From contig JBGUBD010000005.1 of NCBI GenBank assembly GCA_041821185.1, forward strand, positions 186,001 through 250,000: a stretch of DNA of 64,000 nt. Direction: 5' to 3'. The stretch's first letter is position 1. Each line of letters begins with the position of its first letter. Shown one piece after another: positions 1 through 7,890 of the stretch. The stretch comes from Phycisphaerales bacterium AB-hyl4. Lineage in GTDB: Bacteria; Planctomycetota; Phycisphaerae; Phycisphaerales; Phycisphaeraceae. A program made the position numbers and the translations under genes. The notes under the pieces are model-generated. The model had not been told where the DNA came from. It made no database searches and was given only the letters and a program-made list of their open reading frames with translations.

Positions 1-71
1 CCCTCGGCCAGGCACGCGGACGCGAGCAGCAGGGCGACGGCGACGGTGAGCAGGTAACGGGGCGGCATCAT
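1..71 (-). CDS. Exported protein, N-terminal fragment (cut by window edge)
   Basis: An ATG at 69-71 (a second at 66-68) follows a good ribosome-binding site, AGGAAGGA. The 23 or so visible residues are a basic start followed by a hydrophobic stretch (LLTVAVALLLASACLA), a signal peptide with a possible lipobox-like Cys. The rest lies left of the window, so function is unknown. It is the downstream neighbour of the 232-residue gene and probably belongs to the same late-type operon. Confidence 0.55.
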   Translation of the reverse strand, partial: MMPPRYLLTVAVALLLASACLAE

Positions 72-88
72 GGGCGTCCTTCCTCAAG

Positions 89-787
89 TCATCCGATCTG
101 GCGACGCACGTGGCAGGGGGCGTCGATCACACTCGTGATCACCTGCGTGGCATCGCCGCTGATCTTCCAGTCCAGCTCCCACACGTTGCCGGTGCCGGCG
201 TTGAGGCCGGCCGACTGCGCCTGGGTCATCTCGAACCCGGCAACGGCCTGCCCGGTTTCGGGATCGAACGTCGTGACGACGCCCTCTACACTCAAGGCTG
301 CACCGACGCGCCCGCGCGCGGCGATGCGCAGCACCGGGACGGTGCCTTCAATCGGATCGGGCAGGCGCGGGTCGGTGATGTTGATGAGCAGCGCGTTGTC
401 GATGGCGGCGAGATACGTCTCGCCCTGCACGAGGATCAGCGTCTGGCCATCGTCGGCGATGTGGCTGCCGGGTGAGACGGCGACGCCCGCGGCGGTGCGG
501 ATGGTCAGCAGCGCAAGCTGATCAAGCACCTGGTCACGCTGTCCGGCCGACCAGGGCGACTCGCTATCGGTGGTGGTGCCCGTCGCCTCAATCGTGCCAA
601 CAGGCGCATCATCCGCGAACACCGTGTATGCCTCGGCCCACGTCTCAAGCTCTGCGCTGATGTACTCCCCGTCTGCGGTGTGTACTAGTGGCACAACGTC
701 GCCCTCGCCATCCAGCGGCGACGGCCGCGCCTCAACAGCAAGGTCGGGTCGCATCGCCTCATCTTGCCATCGGAGTCGGCGTGTCAT
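89..787 (-). CDS. Hypothetical phage-element protein, 232 aa
   Basis: Not recognised. The 232-residue acidic protein has no obvious membrane segment or signal peptide. It contains beta-rich stretches with LLINITDPRLPDPIEGTVPV near the middle, which look like a beta-sandwich or baseplate/tail-type fold, but that is only an impression. Its start overlaps the stop of the M14 peptidase gene by 4 bp, so the two are probably translationally coupled and made together. Confidence 0.6.
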   Translation of the reverse strand: MTRRLRWQDEAMRPDLAVEARPSPLDGEGDVVPLVHTADGEYISAELETWAEAYTVFADDAPVGTIEATGTTTDSESPWSAGQRDQVLDQLALLTIRTAAGVAVSPGSHIADDGQTLILVQGETYLAAIDNALLINITDPRLPDPIEGTVPVLRIAARGRVGAALSVEGVVTTFDPETGQAVAGFEMTQAQSAGLNAGTGNVWELDWKISGDATQVITSVIDAPCHVRRQIG

Positions 788-1950
788 TGCCCAAGCCTCC
801 CGAGCCGATGCGGCCGAATGTCGTCTTGCAGGTCACTGTTGCGAGTCGCTGAAAGGATGTTGTAGGCCGAGTCCGCATCGACGACGTAGGGCAGCATCGG
901 CTGCGCTGCCTGATCGCATCGCGCCTGCACATCGCCCGACGCGTCATCGACGGCGGCGGTGTTGATCCCATGCGCGGCGAGCCGGGCGCCGTGCGTAACC
1001 GCATCCGCCGCGCTGATTGTGTATGACCTGCCGGGCGGGAACACCTCATCACCTTCGACCATCGCAAACGCGCGATCCCTCGTCAGCCCTTCGTGTACCT
1101 TCGCGCGTCGGGCGTTGCCGGTCGCGGCTTGCGCGTCCCGCCAGTGATCCTTGTACCAACCCCACAGGAACCGCAAACACTCCAACTGTGCTTCGTACCG
1201 CACACGACGGTCGTAACCCTCGCTCCGATTCGTCTCGACGAGGATCGGTAAGGCGTGCTTAAGCCCCCAAGCATTGCGAGCATGGCGCGGGTTGGTGTTC
1301 GACGGCCACCAGTCCGCGTTGATCCCCAAGCTGTTCAGATGGTCGATCAGTTGCCCCGACACATCCTCGGCCAGACCCCGCAACGCTTCGTCGGCGTCTG
1401 GTATGTCGGCCCCTCTGATCTTTGCAACGTCCTCGCCGCCGCCAACGAACTCATGCAGATCGATTGCCATCAGTGGGCGCAGATCGCGCAACAACTCGCA
1501 GCTGTAGAAGATTTCAGGTTGATCGAGTTGGACCCATACACGGTTGAGATCGCGGTTGGAGTCGTCATTGCCTCGCGTGTCGTTGGCACGGCCATCGGGG
1601 TTGATCGTCGGCACAGCGATGATGTGATGAGTTCGGAGAAAATCAGCGTCTTGCGCGACCACTTCACGCAGCCAGGTAAACAGTGCTTCCCGGCCCGCAG
1701 GTTCATTTCCGTGGATACAGCCTGAAATGTAGATCGCCCGTCGCGACTCACCGAGCGTCGCCGCGGGGTTGCCGACGCGCAGTAGATTGATCGGCCGATC
1801 ACCAAATGAGCGAGCCACATCCAGATCGTGCGCGATCAGTGGCGACCACGCCGCCAACTCGCCGAGGTATACATCCTCCTGCGCGAGCGGCGTCCAGTCG
1901 GGGTTGTCCGCTGGCAATGCGTCCTCAAATGGCGTCGTTGGTTCGCTCAT
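784..1950 (-). CDS. M14-family zinc carboxypeptidase
   Basis: The 388-residue protein has the M14 metallocarboxypeptidase pattern: HxxE zinc ligands at His80 and Glu83 (HGNEP), the substrate-carboxylate binding pair Asn136-Arg137 (DLNR), and the third ligand His166 in DLHE. A later LVETN segment could supply the catalytic Glu. Family members hydrolyse C-terminal amino acids or peptidoglycan peptides. Lying near a holin-like protein and a lipoprotein, this one could trim cell-wall peptides during lysis or DNA entry, which is inference. The ATG follows a GGAGAG site. No signal peptide is visible, so any wall activity would need another export route. Confidence 0.8.
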   Translation of the reverse strand: MSEPTTPFEDALPADNPDWTPLAQEDVYLGELAAWSPLIAHDLDVARSFGDRPINLLRVGNPAATLGESRRAIYISGCIHGNEPAGREALFTWLREVVAQDADFLRTHHIIAVPTINPDGRANDTRGNDDSNRDLNRVWVQLDQPEIFYSCELLRDLRPLMAIDLHEFVGGGEDVAKIRGADIPDADEALRGLAEDVSGQLIDHLNSLGINADWWPSNTNPRHARNAWGLKHALPILVETNRSEGYDRRVRYEAQLECLRFLWGWYKDHWRDAQAATGNARRAKVHEGLTRDRAFAMVEGDEVFPPGRSYTISAADAVTHGARLAAHGINTAAVDDASGDVQARCDQAAQPMLPYVVDADSAYNILSATRNSDLQDDIRPHRLGRLGQ

Positions 1951-2110
1951 GGCTCTCCGTGAAGGCTTTCACCGCATCGGCCGCGTCCTGCTCGTCGTCG
2001 TGGTAGCCCAAATCATGCAGGCCGTCGCAGCAGTTGCCGTACGTCGCGTGCCACATCTGTTTTCGACGCGACCAATCCACGCCGTCATGCTTGCTTTTGG
2101 GTTCGCGCAT
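1925..2110 (-). CDS. Small hypothetical protein, 61 aa
   Basis: This 61-residue charged protein fills the gap between the LamG-like gene and the M14 peptidase. Its start is 1 bp from the upstream stop and its end overlaps the peptidase start by 26 bp. It has two Cys, many His and a Trp-rich N-terminus (WSRRKQMWHATYGNCC), with no membrane segment. No family recognised. The tight packing in a same-strand run is the main argument that it is real. Confidence 0.5.
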   Translation of the reverse strand: MREPKSKHDGVDWSRRKQMWHATYGNCCDGLHDLGYHDDEQDAADAVKAFTESHERTNDAI

Positions 2111-2111
2111 A

Positions 2112-3188
2112 TCACTCGATCTCGTAGTAAGTCATCTGGTCGCCCTGCACGGCCTCCATGTCGGCGTTACTCAACACAGAACCGATCACAAACAACTCGC
2201 CGATCGGCCCGATGAACTGGCGGGTGATGCCGATCTCTCGACCGATATACACGTCGCTCGCGGCTGCATCGGCACTGTTGCCGCCATCGTGCCAGTTGGC
2301 GTCGGCTGCCACTTCAACGCCGTTGATCCATAGGGACGCTTCGCCAGCGATAAAGTCGATCCGCGCCGCAATCGCCACGTCTTCGCTCGTGTTGACCGCA
2401 GGACCAGTCAGAATCTGGAACGCGTCCGATCCGACCCGGCGGCCACCGACCTGCCAATCGCCGCCGTTGGTGCGCAGCGTGAAAAGCTGGTTGCCATCGC
2501 CGTCAACGCGCAGGATCGGACGACCTGCGCCGCTGGCGTCGGTAGAGCGGGCCACCGCGAAGACCGTGAAGCCTGCAAGGTCGCGTATGAGAGTCGGCGC
2601 ATCCGCCTCCAGCCGCGTACTGGTCGTCGCTCCGAATCGAATCGCCTGACGACTGCCCAACTCAATTGCGGTGCCCGAATCGACCACGGCAGGCTGCTGC
2701 GCGTCAGTCGTCATCGCGGCTGTACGCCCGCCACCGCTCTGGTCATACAGTCGCCGGACCAGACCGTCATGGCTGCCGACGTGGGCAAGCAGGGCCGGTT
2801 GGTCAATACCGCCATTGTCAAAGCCGACGTCCGCCAGCGTGTTCGCGTCGCTCTCACGCACCTCCAAGACCAGCCCGTCATACGCGCCACGCAAGCGACG
2901 CGCCGATGACCACGCCGCACGAATGTCGGGTTCGGTCAGCAGGTCCAGCGCGCCTGCATCAAACGACGCGCCGACATGCTCAACCTCGATCCATACATCC
3001 ACCCCATCGACAAACTCACCGGGGTTAGAGTCGCGCGGATCCACTGGCCCGCGCCAGGTGACCAGCCCGACGTTGGGGCGGGTGAACGTCCCAACGCCGT
3101 TGCGATAGCCGGGCGCCTGCGGGTCGTAGACCATGAAGCCAGCCAGGTTCGACAGCGCTACGAGTTGTTTGGCGTCGAATAAACTCAT
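2112..3188 (-). CDS. LamG/concanavalin-like protein with arabinofuranosidase-B-type motif
   Basis: In this 358-residue protein the middle region (about residues 115-165) contains LYDQSGGGRTA, a motif shared by arabinofuranosidase-B-like and phage adhesin domains. The second half (about 175-350) reads as a laminin-G/concanavalin beta-sandwich, with FTVFAVARS, SLWINGVEVA and a YIGREIG segment. Such modules bind glycans and occur in tail or receptor-binding proteins. A role in host-surface recognition is inferred. No signal peptide. It sits upstream of the M14 peptidase in the same operon. Confidence 0.6.
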   Translation of the reverse strand: MSLFDAKQLVALSNLAGFMVYDPQAPGYRNGVGTFTRPNVGLVTWRGPVDPRDSNPGEFVDGVDVWIEVEHVGASFDAGALDLLTEPDIRAAWSSARRLRGAYDGLVLEVRESDANTLADVGFDNGGIDQPALLAHVGSHDGLVRRLYDQSGGGRTAAMTTDAQQPAVVDSGTAIELGSRQAIRFGATTSTRLEADAPTLIRDLAGFTVFAVARSTDASGAGRPILRVDGDGNQLFTLRTNGGDWQVGGRRVGSDAFQILTGPAVNTSEDVAIAARIDFIAGEASLWINGVEVAADANWHDGGNSADAAASDVYIGREIGITRQFIGPIGELFVIGSVLSNADMEAVQGDQMTYYEIE

Positions 3189-3237
3189 TTAATCACGTCC
3201 ACCCTTCGACCTCGCATCCGGGAAACTCCAAAACGGC

Positions 3238-3693
3238 TCATCCCGCCAGGTCGAACTGGCGACGGCGGGCCTCGGCGAACGCGCGGATGGTGGCGAGATG
3301 GCAGCGCACGCGATGCAGGGTCAGGCCGGTGCGTTTCGCGGCGTCGCGCAGCGCCCGGCCTTCGAGGATGACGAGCCGGGCGACCTGGCGAACGTCCCGG
3401 GGCAGCAACTCCTGACCGGCGACGACGAAGCCGAACTCCGGATCGGCGATCCGGTTGAGCAGGCAGCGGACCTCGCGCTGCAGCGTGCGCGGCCGAACGT
3501 TCATCAGCCGGGCGACGTCGGTGATGCTCAGGCCGTGGCGGTAGATCTGCTCGAGCAGCACGCGCTCGCGATGCCCCATGTGCTGGGCCATCGCCAACAC
3601 GTGTTCGGCGGCGGCGCGGCGTTCGAGCACGCGGCGGGCGGACGCCGCGTCGGCAAAGTCGATGGGTTTCGCGGAAGTGTCACGGTCGCGCAT
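3238..3693 (-). CDS. Sigma-factor-like helix-turn-helix regulator
   Basis: A 151-residue basic protein with two helix-turn-helix-like segments. The first, about residues 42-78 (LSITDVARLMNVRPRTLQREV), resembles sigma-70 region 4; the second is about 112-135 (LRDAAKRTGLTLHRVRCHL). No region 2 is visible, so it is more likely a regulator or a small-terminase-like DNA-binding protein than a full sigma factor. Its start overlaps the upstream stop as TGATG. The position at the border of the late-looking genes would suit a late-gene activator (inference). Confidence 0.5.
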   Translation of the reverse strand: MRDRDTSAKPIDFADAASARRVLERRAAAEHVLAMAQHMGHRERVLLEQIYRHGLSITDVARLMNVRPRTLQREVRCLLNRIADPEFGFVVAGQELLPRDVRQVARLVILEGRALRDAAKRTGLTLHRVRCHLATIRAFAEARRRQFDLAG

Positions 3694-3905
3694 CAGCCCC
3701 CCTGGTTGGTTTTCGCTCGCTCGGTGTCGATCTTGCCTTCGGCGTGGATGTAGCCCGCGGCGGTGCCCAGGCTCAGCAGCAACGCCGTGGCCTGGGTGAC
3801 GGCCTCGGTGATCACGTTTTCATGCTCGGGCCAGAACAGCACCGCCAGGGCGATCAGCTGCGCGGCGAGGGCGAGGATGAACTTGCGGCTGGTGAAACGG
3901 CTCAT
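3693..3905 (-). CDS. Holin-like small membrane protein
   Basis: This 70-residue protein has a basic N-terminus, one clear membrane helix (ILALAAQLIALAVLFW, about residues 10-26) and a second, weaker hydrophobic segment (about 38-52). The C-terminal tail is charged. Size, topology and overlap with its neighbours fit a phage holin, which would permeabilise the inner membrane and time lysis. Holins have little sequence conservation, so this is a topology-based guess. It overlaps the upstream gene by ATGA and the downstream gene by TGATG. Confidence 0.5.
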   Translation of the reverse strand: MSRFTSRKFILALAAQLIALAVLFWPEHENVITEAVTQATALLLSLGTAAGYIHAEGKIDTERAKTNQGG

Positions 3906-4156
3906 GCAAAGTTTTCCTGAAGGGCGGTCGTGTACTGGACGTTCACGCGGCCGAGGCTGAACTCCGGCGTGGGGTAAACGCTTCGAGCGACCTTCCGCGC
4001 GGCGTGCCTGCTGCTGGCCACGCGGACACGCCCGGCCGGGTCAACGTACTGACGCCCATGCACCAGCGTGCATTGGCCCGCGCGAAACAGCTGCCCGTTT
4101 GCGTCGCGCTTCAGAACGTCGACGTGGTAACGAATCGGCTGCGTCTTCAACGACAT
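3902..4156 (-). CDS. Hypothetical protein, 84 aa
   Basis: A basic 84-residue protein with no membrane segment and no recognised family. It reads as a small beta-rich fold (YHVDVLKRDANGQLF, CTLVHGRQYVD) followed by a basic RHAARKVARSVY helix. It overlaps the holin-like gene by 4 bp, so the two are coupled. Confidence 0.5.
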   Translation of the reverse strand: MSLKTQPIRYHVDVLKRDANGQLFRAGQCTLVHGRQYVDPAGRVRVASSRHAARKVARSVYPTPEFSLGRVNVQYTTALQENFA

Positions 4157-4171
4157 CCCCTCAAGTATGAT

Positions 4172-4384
4172 TCAACGGGCTTGGCGCTGCCGGGCCTGCT
4201 CGGCCAGCTGGTCGACGCGGGCGTCCGACGCGTCGGCCCGGCGTTTGAGATGCTTCCACTGTTCGGGCGTGAGCTCCCCGTCCTGGGCGAGCAGCTCGAC
4301 CTGACGCATGGCCAGTTCAAAAGCCCGGAGGGCGGCTTCGGCGATCGTCAGGGCTGTGATCGGGTTGATCTTCATGGGGGGCAC
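4172..4384 (-). CDS. Hypothetical helical protein, 70 aa
   Basis: A predominantly helical 70-residue protein (LTIAEAALRAFELAMRQVEL, then a second amphipathic helix), likely a coiled coil. ATG at 4384, or Met4 at 4375, could start it. It overlaps the 3' end of the lipoprotein gene by 68 bp in another frame. No family recognised. The overlap makes it slightly less certain than its neighbours. Confidence 0.45.
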   Translation of the reverse strand: MPPMKINPITALTIAEAALRAFELAMRQVELLAQDGELTPEQWKHLKRRADASDARVDQLAEQARQRQAR

Positions 4385-4739
4385 TTCCGGAGGCGGCGTC
4401 TCGGCGTTGCAGCCACCGGCGGGCGGCGGCGATCGACTCGCGGGCGCGGGTCAGCGCTTCGTCGAACTCGTCCGGAGCGTCACTTTCGTGCGCGAGCCAC
4501 GCCTGGGCCAGGGCCACGCGCGCCGCGACCAGGTAGGGGTGAATCGCCACCATGTCGGCATCCCCGAGCACGCCGCCTTCGTACAGATCACTGACGGCGT
4601 CGTTGATGCTGATCAACGCCTCGCGCTGCTGGGCCCAGCGGGTCTCGGGCGAGCCGGCACAGCCGACCCCTCCGAAGAGCATGGCCAGGCCCAGCAGCAG
4701 GATCAGCAAAAGGCCGTTGCTGCCGTGACGCAACAACAA
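4317..4739 (-). CDS. Small lipoprotein of the phage element (TTG start)
   Basis: The frame opens at three consecutive TTG codons (4731-4739). The first residues form a lipoprotein signal: a basic RHGSNG, a hydrophobic LLLILLLGLAMLFGG and a GVGC lipobox. About 115 residues follow that look helical (alternating Ala, Arg and acidic residues). The frame is open further upstream, but that stretch overlaps a strong hairpin and looks non-coding. A lipoprotein beside a holin-like gene recalls outer-membrane spanins or superinfection-exclusion lipoproteins; neither is demonstrated. Confidence 0.45.
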   Translation of the reverse strand: MLLRHGSNGLLLILLLGLAMLFGGVGCAGSPETRWAQQREALISINDAVSDLYEGGVLGDADMVAIHPYLVAARVALAQAWLAHESDAPDEFDEALTRARESIAAARRWLQRRDAASGSAPHEDQPDHSPDDRRSRPPGF

Positions 4740-4820
4740 CGGCCGGGCAGTCCACGAGCAACGTGGCGCGGCGGTAATGGCTTGGTTGGCGGGAAGGTCC
4801 GATCGAGAGGGGTCATGTAA

Positions 4821-4854
4821 CAACGCGGCGCTCCTCGGGAGGCACGCCGCGTTG
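4821..4854 (-). terminator. Strong hairpin between replication-type gene and lipoprotein
   Basis: CAACGCGGCG at 4821-4830 pairs perfectly with CGCCGCGTTG at 4845-4854, and the 14-base loop can itself fold (CCTCGGGAGG). On the minus strand it lies downstream of the 398-residue gene and is followed by only a weak T-rich stretch. It could terminate or process the transcript. The adjacent bases 4880-4915 are unusually AT-rich for this region and may hold the promoter for the next operon. Confidence 0.4.
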
Positions 4855-4930
4855 CTCGTGGGCGAAATATACCACCCGAACACCCTAATAACAAGCATAA
4901 CCCGATATTTAAGGCGGGTTTCTTGCTGTT

Positions 4931-6127
4931 TTACATCCGGTCCATTTCGGCCAGCGCCTGCTCCCAACGTTCCCGCGTCCAGCCGGGCCCGCCGGCCTGC
5001 ACGATGCGAAACGCATCCGCGCCGGGGCCGCGGTCCCGGGCCAGCGCCAACGCCGCCCGCGCCAGCTTCGCATCGGCGCTGAGCGAAACCGTCGGCCGCG
5101 GCGGTGGATCGATCGGCTTGGCCGCCGGTGAGGTCCGGGCCGGTGCCCCATGCAGGTGCCGCTGGATCCGCCGCCGGGCCTCGTCCTCGTCCGCCTGGCT
5201 GATCCAGAGCCACCGCCGACGCTCCACCGTCGTGCGGAACAGCTTCGGCGGGAAGTCGCCCAGGCGAAGCGCCCGGACGGCCGCGGCGACGAACCGCAGG
5301 CGATCCGCGTCGCTGGAGCCGACCCAGCCCCGGCGAATGGCCTGCCGGTGCAATGCCAGCAGCCGGCCCGTGTCGGTCAGGTCGACGTCGCGGATGTCGC
5401 TGAGCCGCGGCTCGGCGGTCCGTCTCCCGCGGAGCGGGCGCGAAGCACCAGCGCCAGACTGGTTTTTACCAGCAAGGGGATGGGAGAGGGGATGGTGGTG
5501 TCCCACTTTGGGACTACCCCCGTCCCACTTTGAGACGGGGGTAGTCTCACTTTTCGCGCAAGGTGACGGGGGCGCCCCACTTCGGGTGTCGCCCCTGCGG
5601 GGGCGCTGCGGCGGATCTGGCGGGGCCGGCCTGCGGGCCGGGTCGCCGGGATCGTTCTGTGAACCGGGCCACAGCTGCGGCTGCGTCCCCGGCTCGATGA
5701 TCTCCGGCTTGAGCGTGCCGTCTGCGGACGGCACCATGCGCTGCATCCTGCGGGCGCAGCGTCGATCGTCCAGGGCACTGCGGTGCCCCGGGATGGCGTA
5801 GATGTTGCCGAGGTTGCGATCGCCGAAGGCGCCGCCGCGCTTCAGCAGCACGACGTAGCCCAGGCGGGTCAGGCGCTCAAGGTGGCGCCAGAAGGTGGAC
5901 CGGCCGACGCCAGCGGCTTCAACGAGCCGCTTGCCGCCGAACGCACCGAGCAGCGATCCGTCGGGGCCCGGGGCGTCGCACGCATCCGCGATCGCCTGCA
6001 GCGTCCCGCGGAACTGCGGACGCAGCCTGGCGAAGGCCTCGTCTTCGCGGATCCACGCCGGCAGGTGGTTATGCCAGGGGCGAGAGGAAGTTCCCGGAGT
6101 GAGGCTGGTGGTCTGCGCTGCTTCCAT
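4931..6127 (-). CDS. Helix-turn-helix replication-type protein, 398 aa
   Basis: The N-terminal 110 residues (about 20-125) form a winged-helix-like domain of the phage replisome-organiser or plasmid initiator kind: an opening AWIREDEAF segment, then LVEAAGVGRSTFWRHLERL as recognition helix and a GYVVLLKRGG wing. A long proline- and glycine-rich linker follows, then a helical C-terminal domain (about 245-395). This layout, DNA-binding head, linker and C-terminal partner-binding part, is typical of phage replication initiators such as O or DnaD-like proteins. Replication initiation is therefore the favoured role; a transcription regulator is possible. It sits downstream of PolX in the same direction. 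Confidence 0.55.
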   Translation of the reverse strand: MEAAQTTSLTPGTSSRPWHNHLPAWIREDEAFARLRPQFRGTLQAIADACDAPGPDGSLLGAFGGKRLVEAAGVGRSTFWRHLERLTRLGYVVLLKRGGAFGDRNLGNIYAIPGHRSALDDRRCARRMQRMVPSADGTLKPEIIEPGTQPQLWPGSQNDPGDPARRPAPPDPPQRPRRGDTRSGAPPSPCAKSETTPVSKWDGGSPKVGHHHPLSHPLAGKNQSGAGASRPLRGRRTAEPRLSDIRDVDLTDTGRLLALHRQAIRRGWVGSSDADRLRFVAAAVRALRLGDFPPKLFRTTVERRRWLWISQADEDEARRRIQRHLHGAPARTSPAAKPIDPPPRPTVSLSADAKLARAALALARDRGPGADAFRIVQAGGPGWTRERWEQALAEMDRM

Positions 6128-6162
6128 GCTTGCTGATCAATCGCGGGCAGTTCGAATCCAGT

Positions 6163-6393
6163 TCAAAAGACGCCAGCATTCGGATCGCGCACGCCGGCGG
6201 CGTCGAGTGTGCGGCGGAGGAAGAACACTTTCGTGTCGAGCTCATCGGCCCGACGTCGCATGGCGTCGACCTGGTGGGTCGACCAGCCGCCGGCCTCCGA
6301 CTCAATAGCCCATCGGCGGAGGATGGCTGCTTCGGACGCCAACTCGTTTACGGCCGATCGGGCCGCGGCTTCGACCGCACGTTGCCTATTCAT
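6163..6393 (-). CDS. Small helical hypothetical protein, 76 aa
   Basis: A 76-residue mostly helical protein (RAVEAAARSAVNELASEAAI, then VDAMRRRADELDTKVFFLRR). The start codon at 6393 overlaps the PolX stop as ATGA, which decides the start against longer frames in the same register. No family recognised. Confidence 0.5.
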   Translation of the reverse strand: MNRQRAVEAAARSAVNELASEAAILRRWAIESEAGGWSTHQVDAMRRRADELDTKVFFLRRTLDAAGVRDPNAGVF

Positions 6394-7040
6394 CAGCGCC
6401 GCTCCGGCTCGAGGTAATCGATGCCCAGGTACTCGAAGACCATCGCCTCCTCGGGCGTGGGCTCGGCGACGTGCCAGTAACCATCGATGATCGTCAGCTC
6501 GCCCCGCTCCTTGCTGTCGGGCGGGATCGGCTCGTCCGTGGCCAGCATCCGCCACATGCGACCCTCGGCGATGCGGCAGTCGTCGCGGAGCAAGCCGCCG
6601 TAACTGCGCCGTGTGACGCAGCGTCGGCCGAAGTCGGCCGGGCCGGTGCGGATCAGCAGCTGCACGCCCCACGTCGCCGGCGTGACGATGAACAGGTCGA
6701 CGTTCACGCGGCGATCGCCGCTTCCGGGGTCGCGACCGGGCACGACGAAACGCTTGTATCGCGGGCCTTGTTTCTCCCCACGGAGCATTCGGCCGGCTTC
6801 GACCAGCTCGTCGAGCGACTGGTCGAGCAGCGACACGCCCGGCTGGCCGGGAAACAGGCCAGGTTGATGGATGGGGATCGCGACCAGCTCCAGGTCGCCG
6901 ATCCACGCGGAGCGACGACGGATGGAGCCGGCGATCTCGATGCGGCGGCAGGCCGGGGCGAGCGTCTGGCGGATCTTCTCCGCCAGCGCGGACGCGGCGG
7001 TGTAACTGAGGCGGGATTGGCCGGGCAGGGTCTGACTCAT
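6393..7040 (-). CDS. DNA polymerase X-like nucleotidyltransferase
   Basis: 215 residues from the ATG at 7040. It shows the pol-beta nucleotidyltransferase core: GSIRRR at 38-43 followed by GDLELV with Asp49 and Glu51, and a third carboxylate Asp115 in RVNVDLF. Residues 94-100 (RYKRFVV) fit the palm. The lengthy 8-kDa lyase domain of full PolX is reduced to about 30 residues and no PHP domain is present, so this is the compact phage/MGE form. It could fill gaps or add nucleotides to DNA or tRNA ends. The neighbouring zinc-finger and replication-type genes suggest a DNA-metabolism module. Confidence 0.75.
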   Translation of the reverse strand: MSQTLPGQSRLSYTAASALAEKIRQTLAPACRRIEIAGSIRRRSAWIGDLELVAIPIHQPGLFPGQPGVSLLDQSLDELVEAGRMLRGEKQGPRYKRFVVPGRDPGSGDRRVNVDLFIVTPATWGVQLLIRTGPADFGRRCVTRRSYGGLLRDDCRIAEGRMWRMLATDEPIPPDSKERGELTIIDGYWHVAEPTPEEAMVFEYLGIDYLEPERR

Positions 7041-7056
7041 GGCGCGGGCTCGCGAG

Positions 7057-7278
7057 TTAAAGGATGAGGCGCGCGGGGATGCCGGCGACGTCCACGGATG
7101 GCGGACGATGTTCCTGCAGCTCCCGCTCGAACTCGCTGGCATCGGCGTCCTTGTGCACGGCGATGCGCGTAACGTAGGCGTGTACGGCGATGCCGCTTTC
7201 CGTATGGCCTTCCCAGATGCGGGCAGGCACGCCGTTGATGTTGACGATCTTCTCCGTCGATTCGAGCTGGACTTTCAT
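7057..7278 (-). CDS. Hypothetical protein, 73 aa
   Basis: Starts at ATG 7278, which follows the zinc-finger gene by a short overlap. The 73-residue protein looks like a small alpha/beta fold (EKIVNINGVPARIWEGHTE, IAVHAYVTRIAVH) ending in an acidic helix. The same kind of short protein is common in phage early regions. No function assigned. Confidence 0.5.
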   Translation of the reverse strand: MKVQLESTEKIVNINGVPARIWEGHTESGIAVHAYVTRIAVHKDADASEFERELQEHRPPSVDVAGIPARLIL

Positions 7279-7670
7279 GGCGCGGGTTGCTCCTGGCTGT
7301 CGTTCGCAAACTCGGGATGCTGATCCTTCATGTGGCGATGCAGGTTTTCGAAGCTGCGGTTGCAGCACGGGCACACGCCGCTGGCCACGCGTTTCTTCAC
7401 GCGGGTGAGATGACCACGCGTCGCGCGCAGGCGGTTGGTTGTGTGCTCGACCTCGCCTTCGAGGTGTTCGATCCGCCGGGTCTTCGTGTTGAGTTGGCGC
7501 TTGAGGCGATCGGCCTCGGTTTCAGTGAAGCTCAGCGAATGGCCGTTGGGGCAGTACCAGCTGCCTCCCTGCTCGCGTCGGCTCTCGAAGAAGCGGACCG
7601 GCCCGGCGTACTGGATCCCACAACTCGGGCAGCAGCGCGCCTCCATTTCAATGTTTTCCGCGATTTGCAT
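7275..7670 (-). CDS. Zinc-finger protein with coiled coil, 131 aa
   Basis: Two zinc-binding modules flank a coiled coil. The N-terminal one has CCPSCG (about 13-18) and YCPNGH (about 39-44). The helix at about 50-90 is rich in Arg and Glu (ADRLKRQLNTKTRRIEHLEG). The C-terminal part, about 98-120, is a C2H2 finger, CPCCNRSF then HRHMKDQH. Such proteins are common in actinobacterial and planctomycete phages and are assumed to bind DNA or RNA. It overlaps both neighbours by a few bases to 23 bp. Confidence 0.6.
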   Translation of the reverse strand: MQIAENIEMEARCCPSCGIQYAGPVRFFESRREQGGSWYCPNGHSLSFTETEADRLKRQLNTKTRRIEHLEGEVEHTTNRLRATRGHLTRVKKRVASGVCPCCNRSFENLHRHMKDQHPEFANDSQEQPAP

Positions 7671-7890
7671 CTGCGTCCTCTCTTTCAGGAAGCTGGGAAA
7701 CGAAGCCGCCCACGATTAAGAAGGCGACGAAGAGCACGATCAGGATGGGCAGGAACAGTTCCCACCAGATGGCCATGGCGATGACCGCGCAAAGGTGATA
7801 GAAGTTCACGCGCTGATTGAACAGGCAAAGCATGATCGCAGCCATGACGCCCACCATGATGGGCCCGCCGAATAACTCGAGGTTCGTCAT
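7648..7890 (-). CDS. Small membrane protein, 80 aa
   Basis: Two or three membrane helices in 80 residues: about 8-25 (GGPIMVGVMAAIMLCLF), 30-45 and 48-66 (LPILIVLFVAFLIVGGFV), ending in an acidic/basic tail. No family recognised. It could be a second holin or an immunity/exclusion membrane protein. It overlaps its neighbours by 4 and 23 bp. Confidence 0.5.
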   Translation of the reverse strand: MTNLELFGGPIMVGVMAAIMLCLFNQRVNFYHLCAVIAMAIWWELFLPILIVLFVAFLIVGGFVSQLPEREDADANRGKH

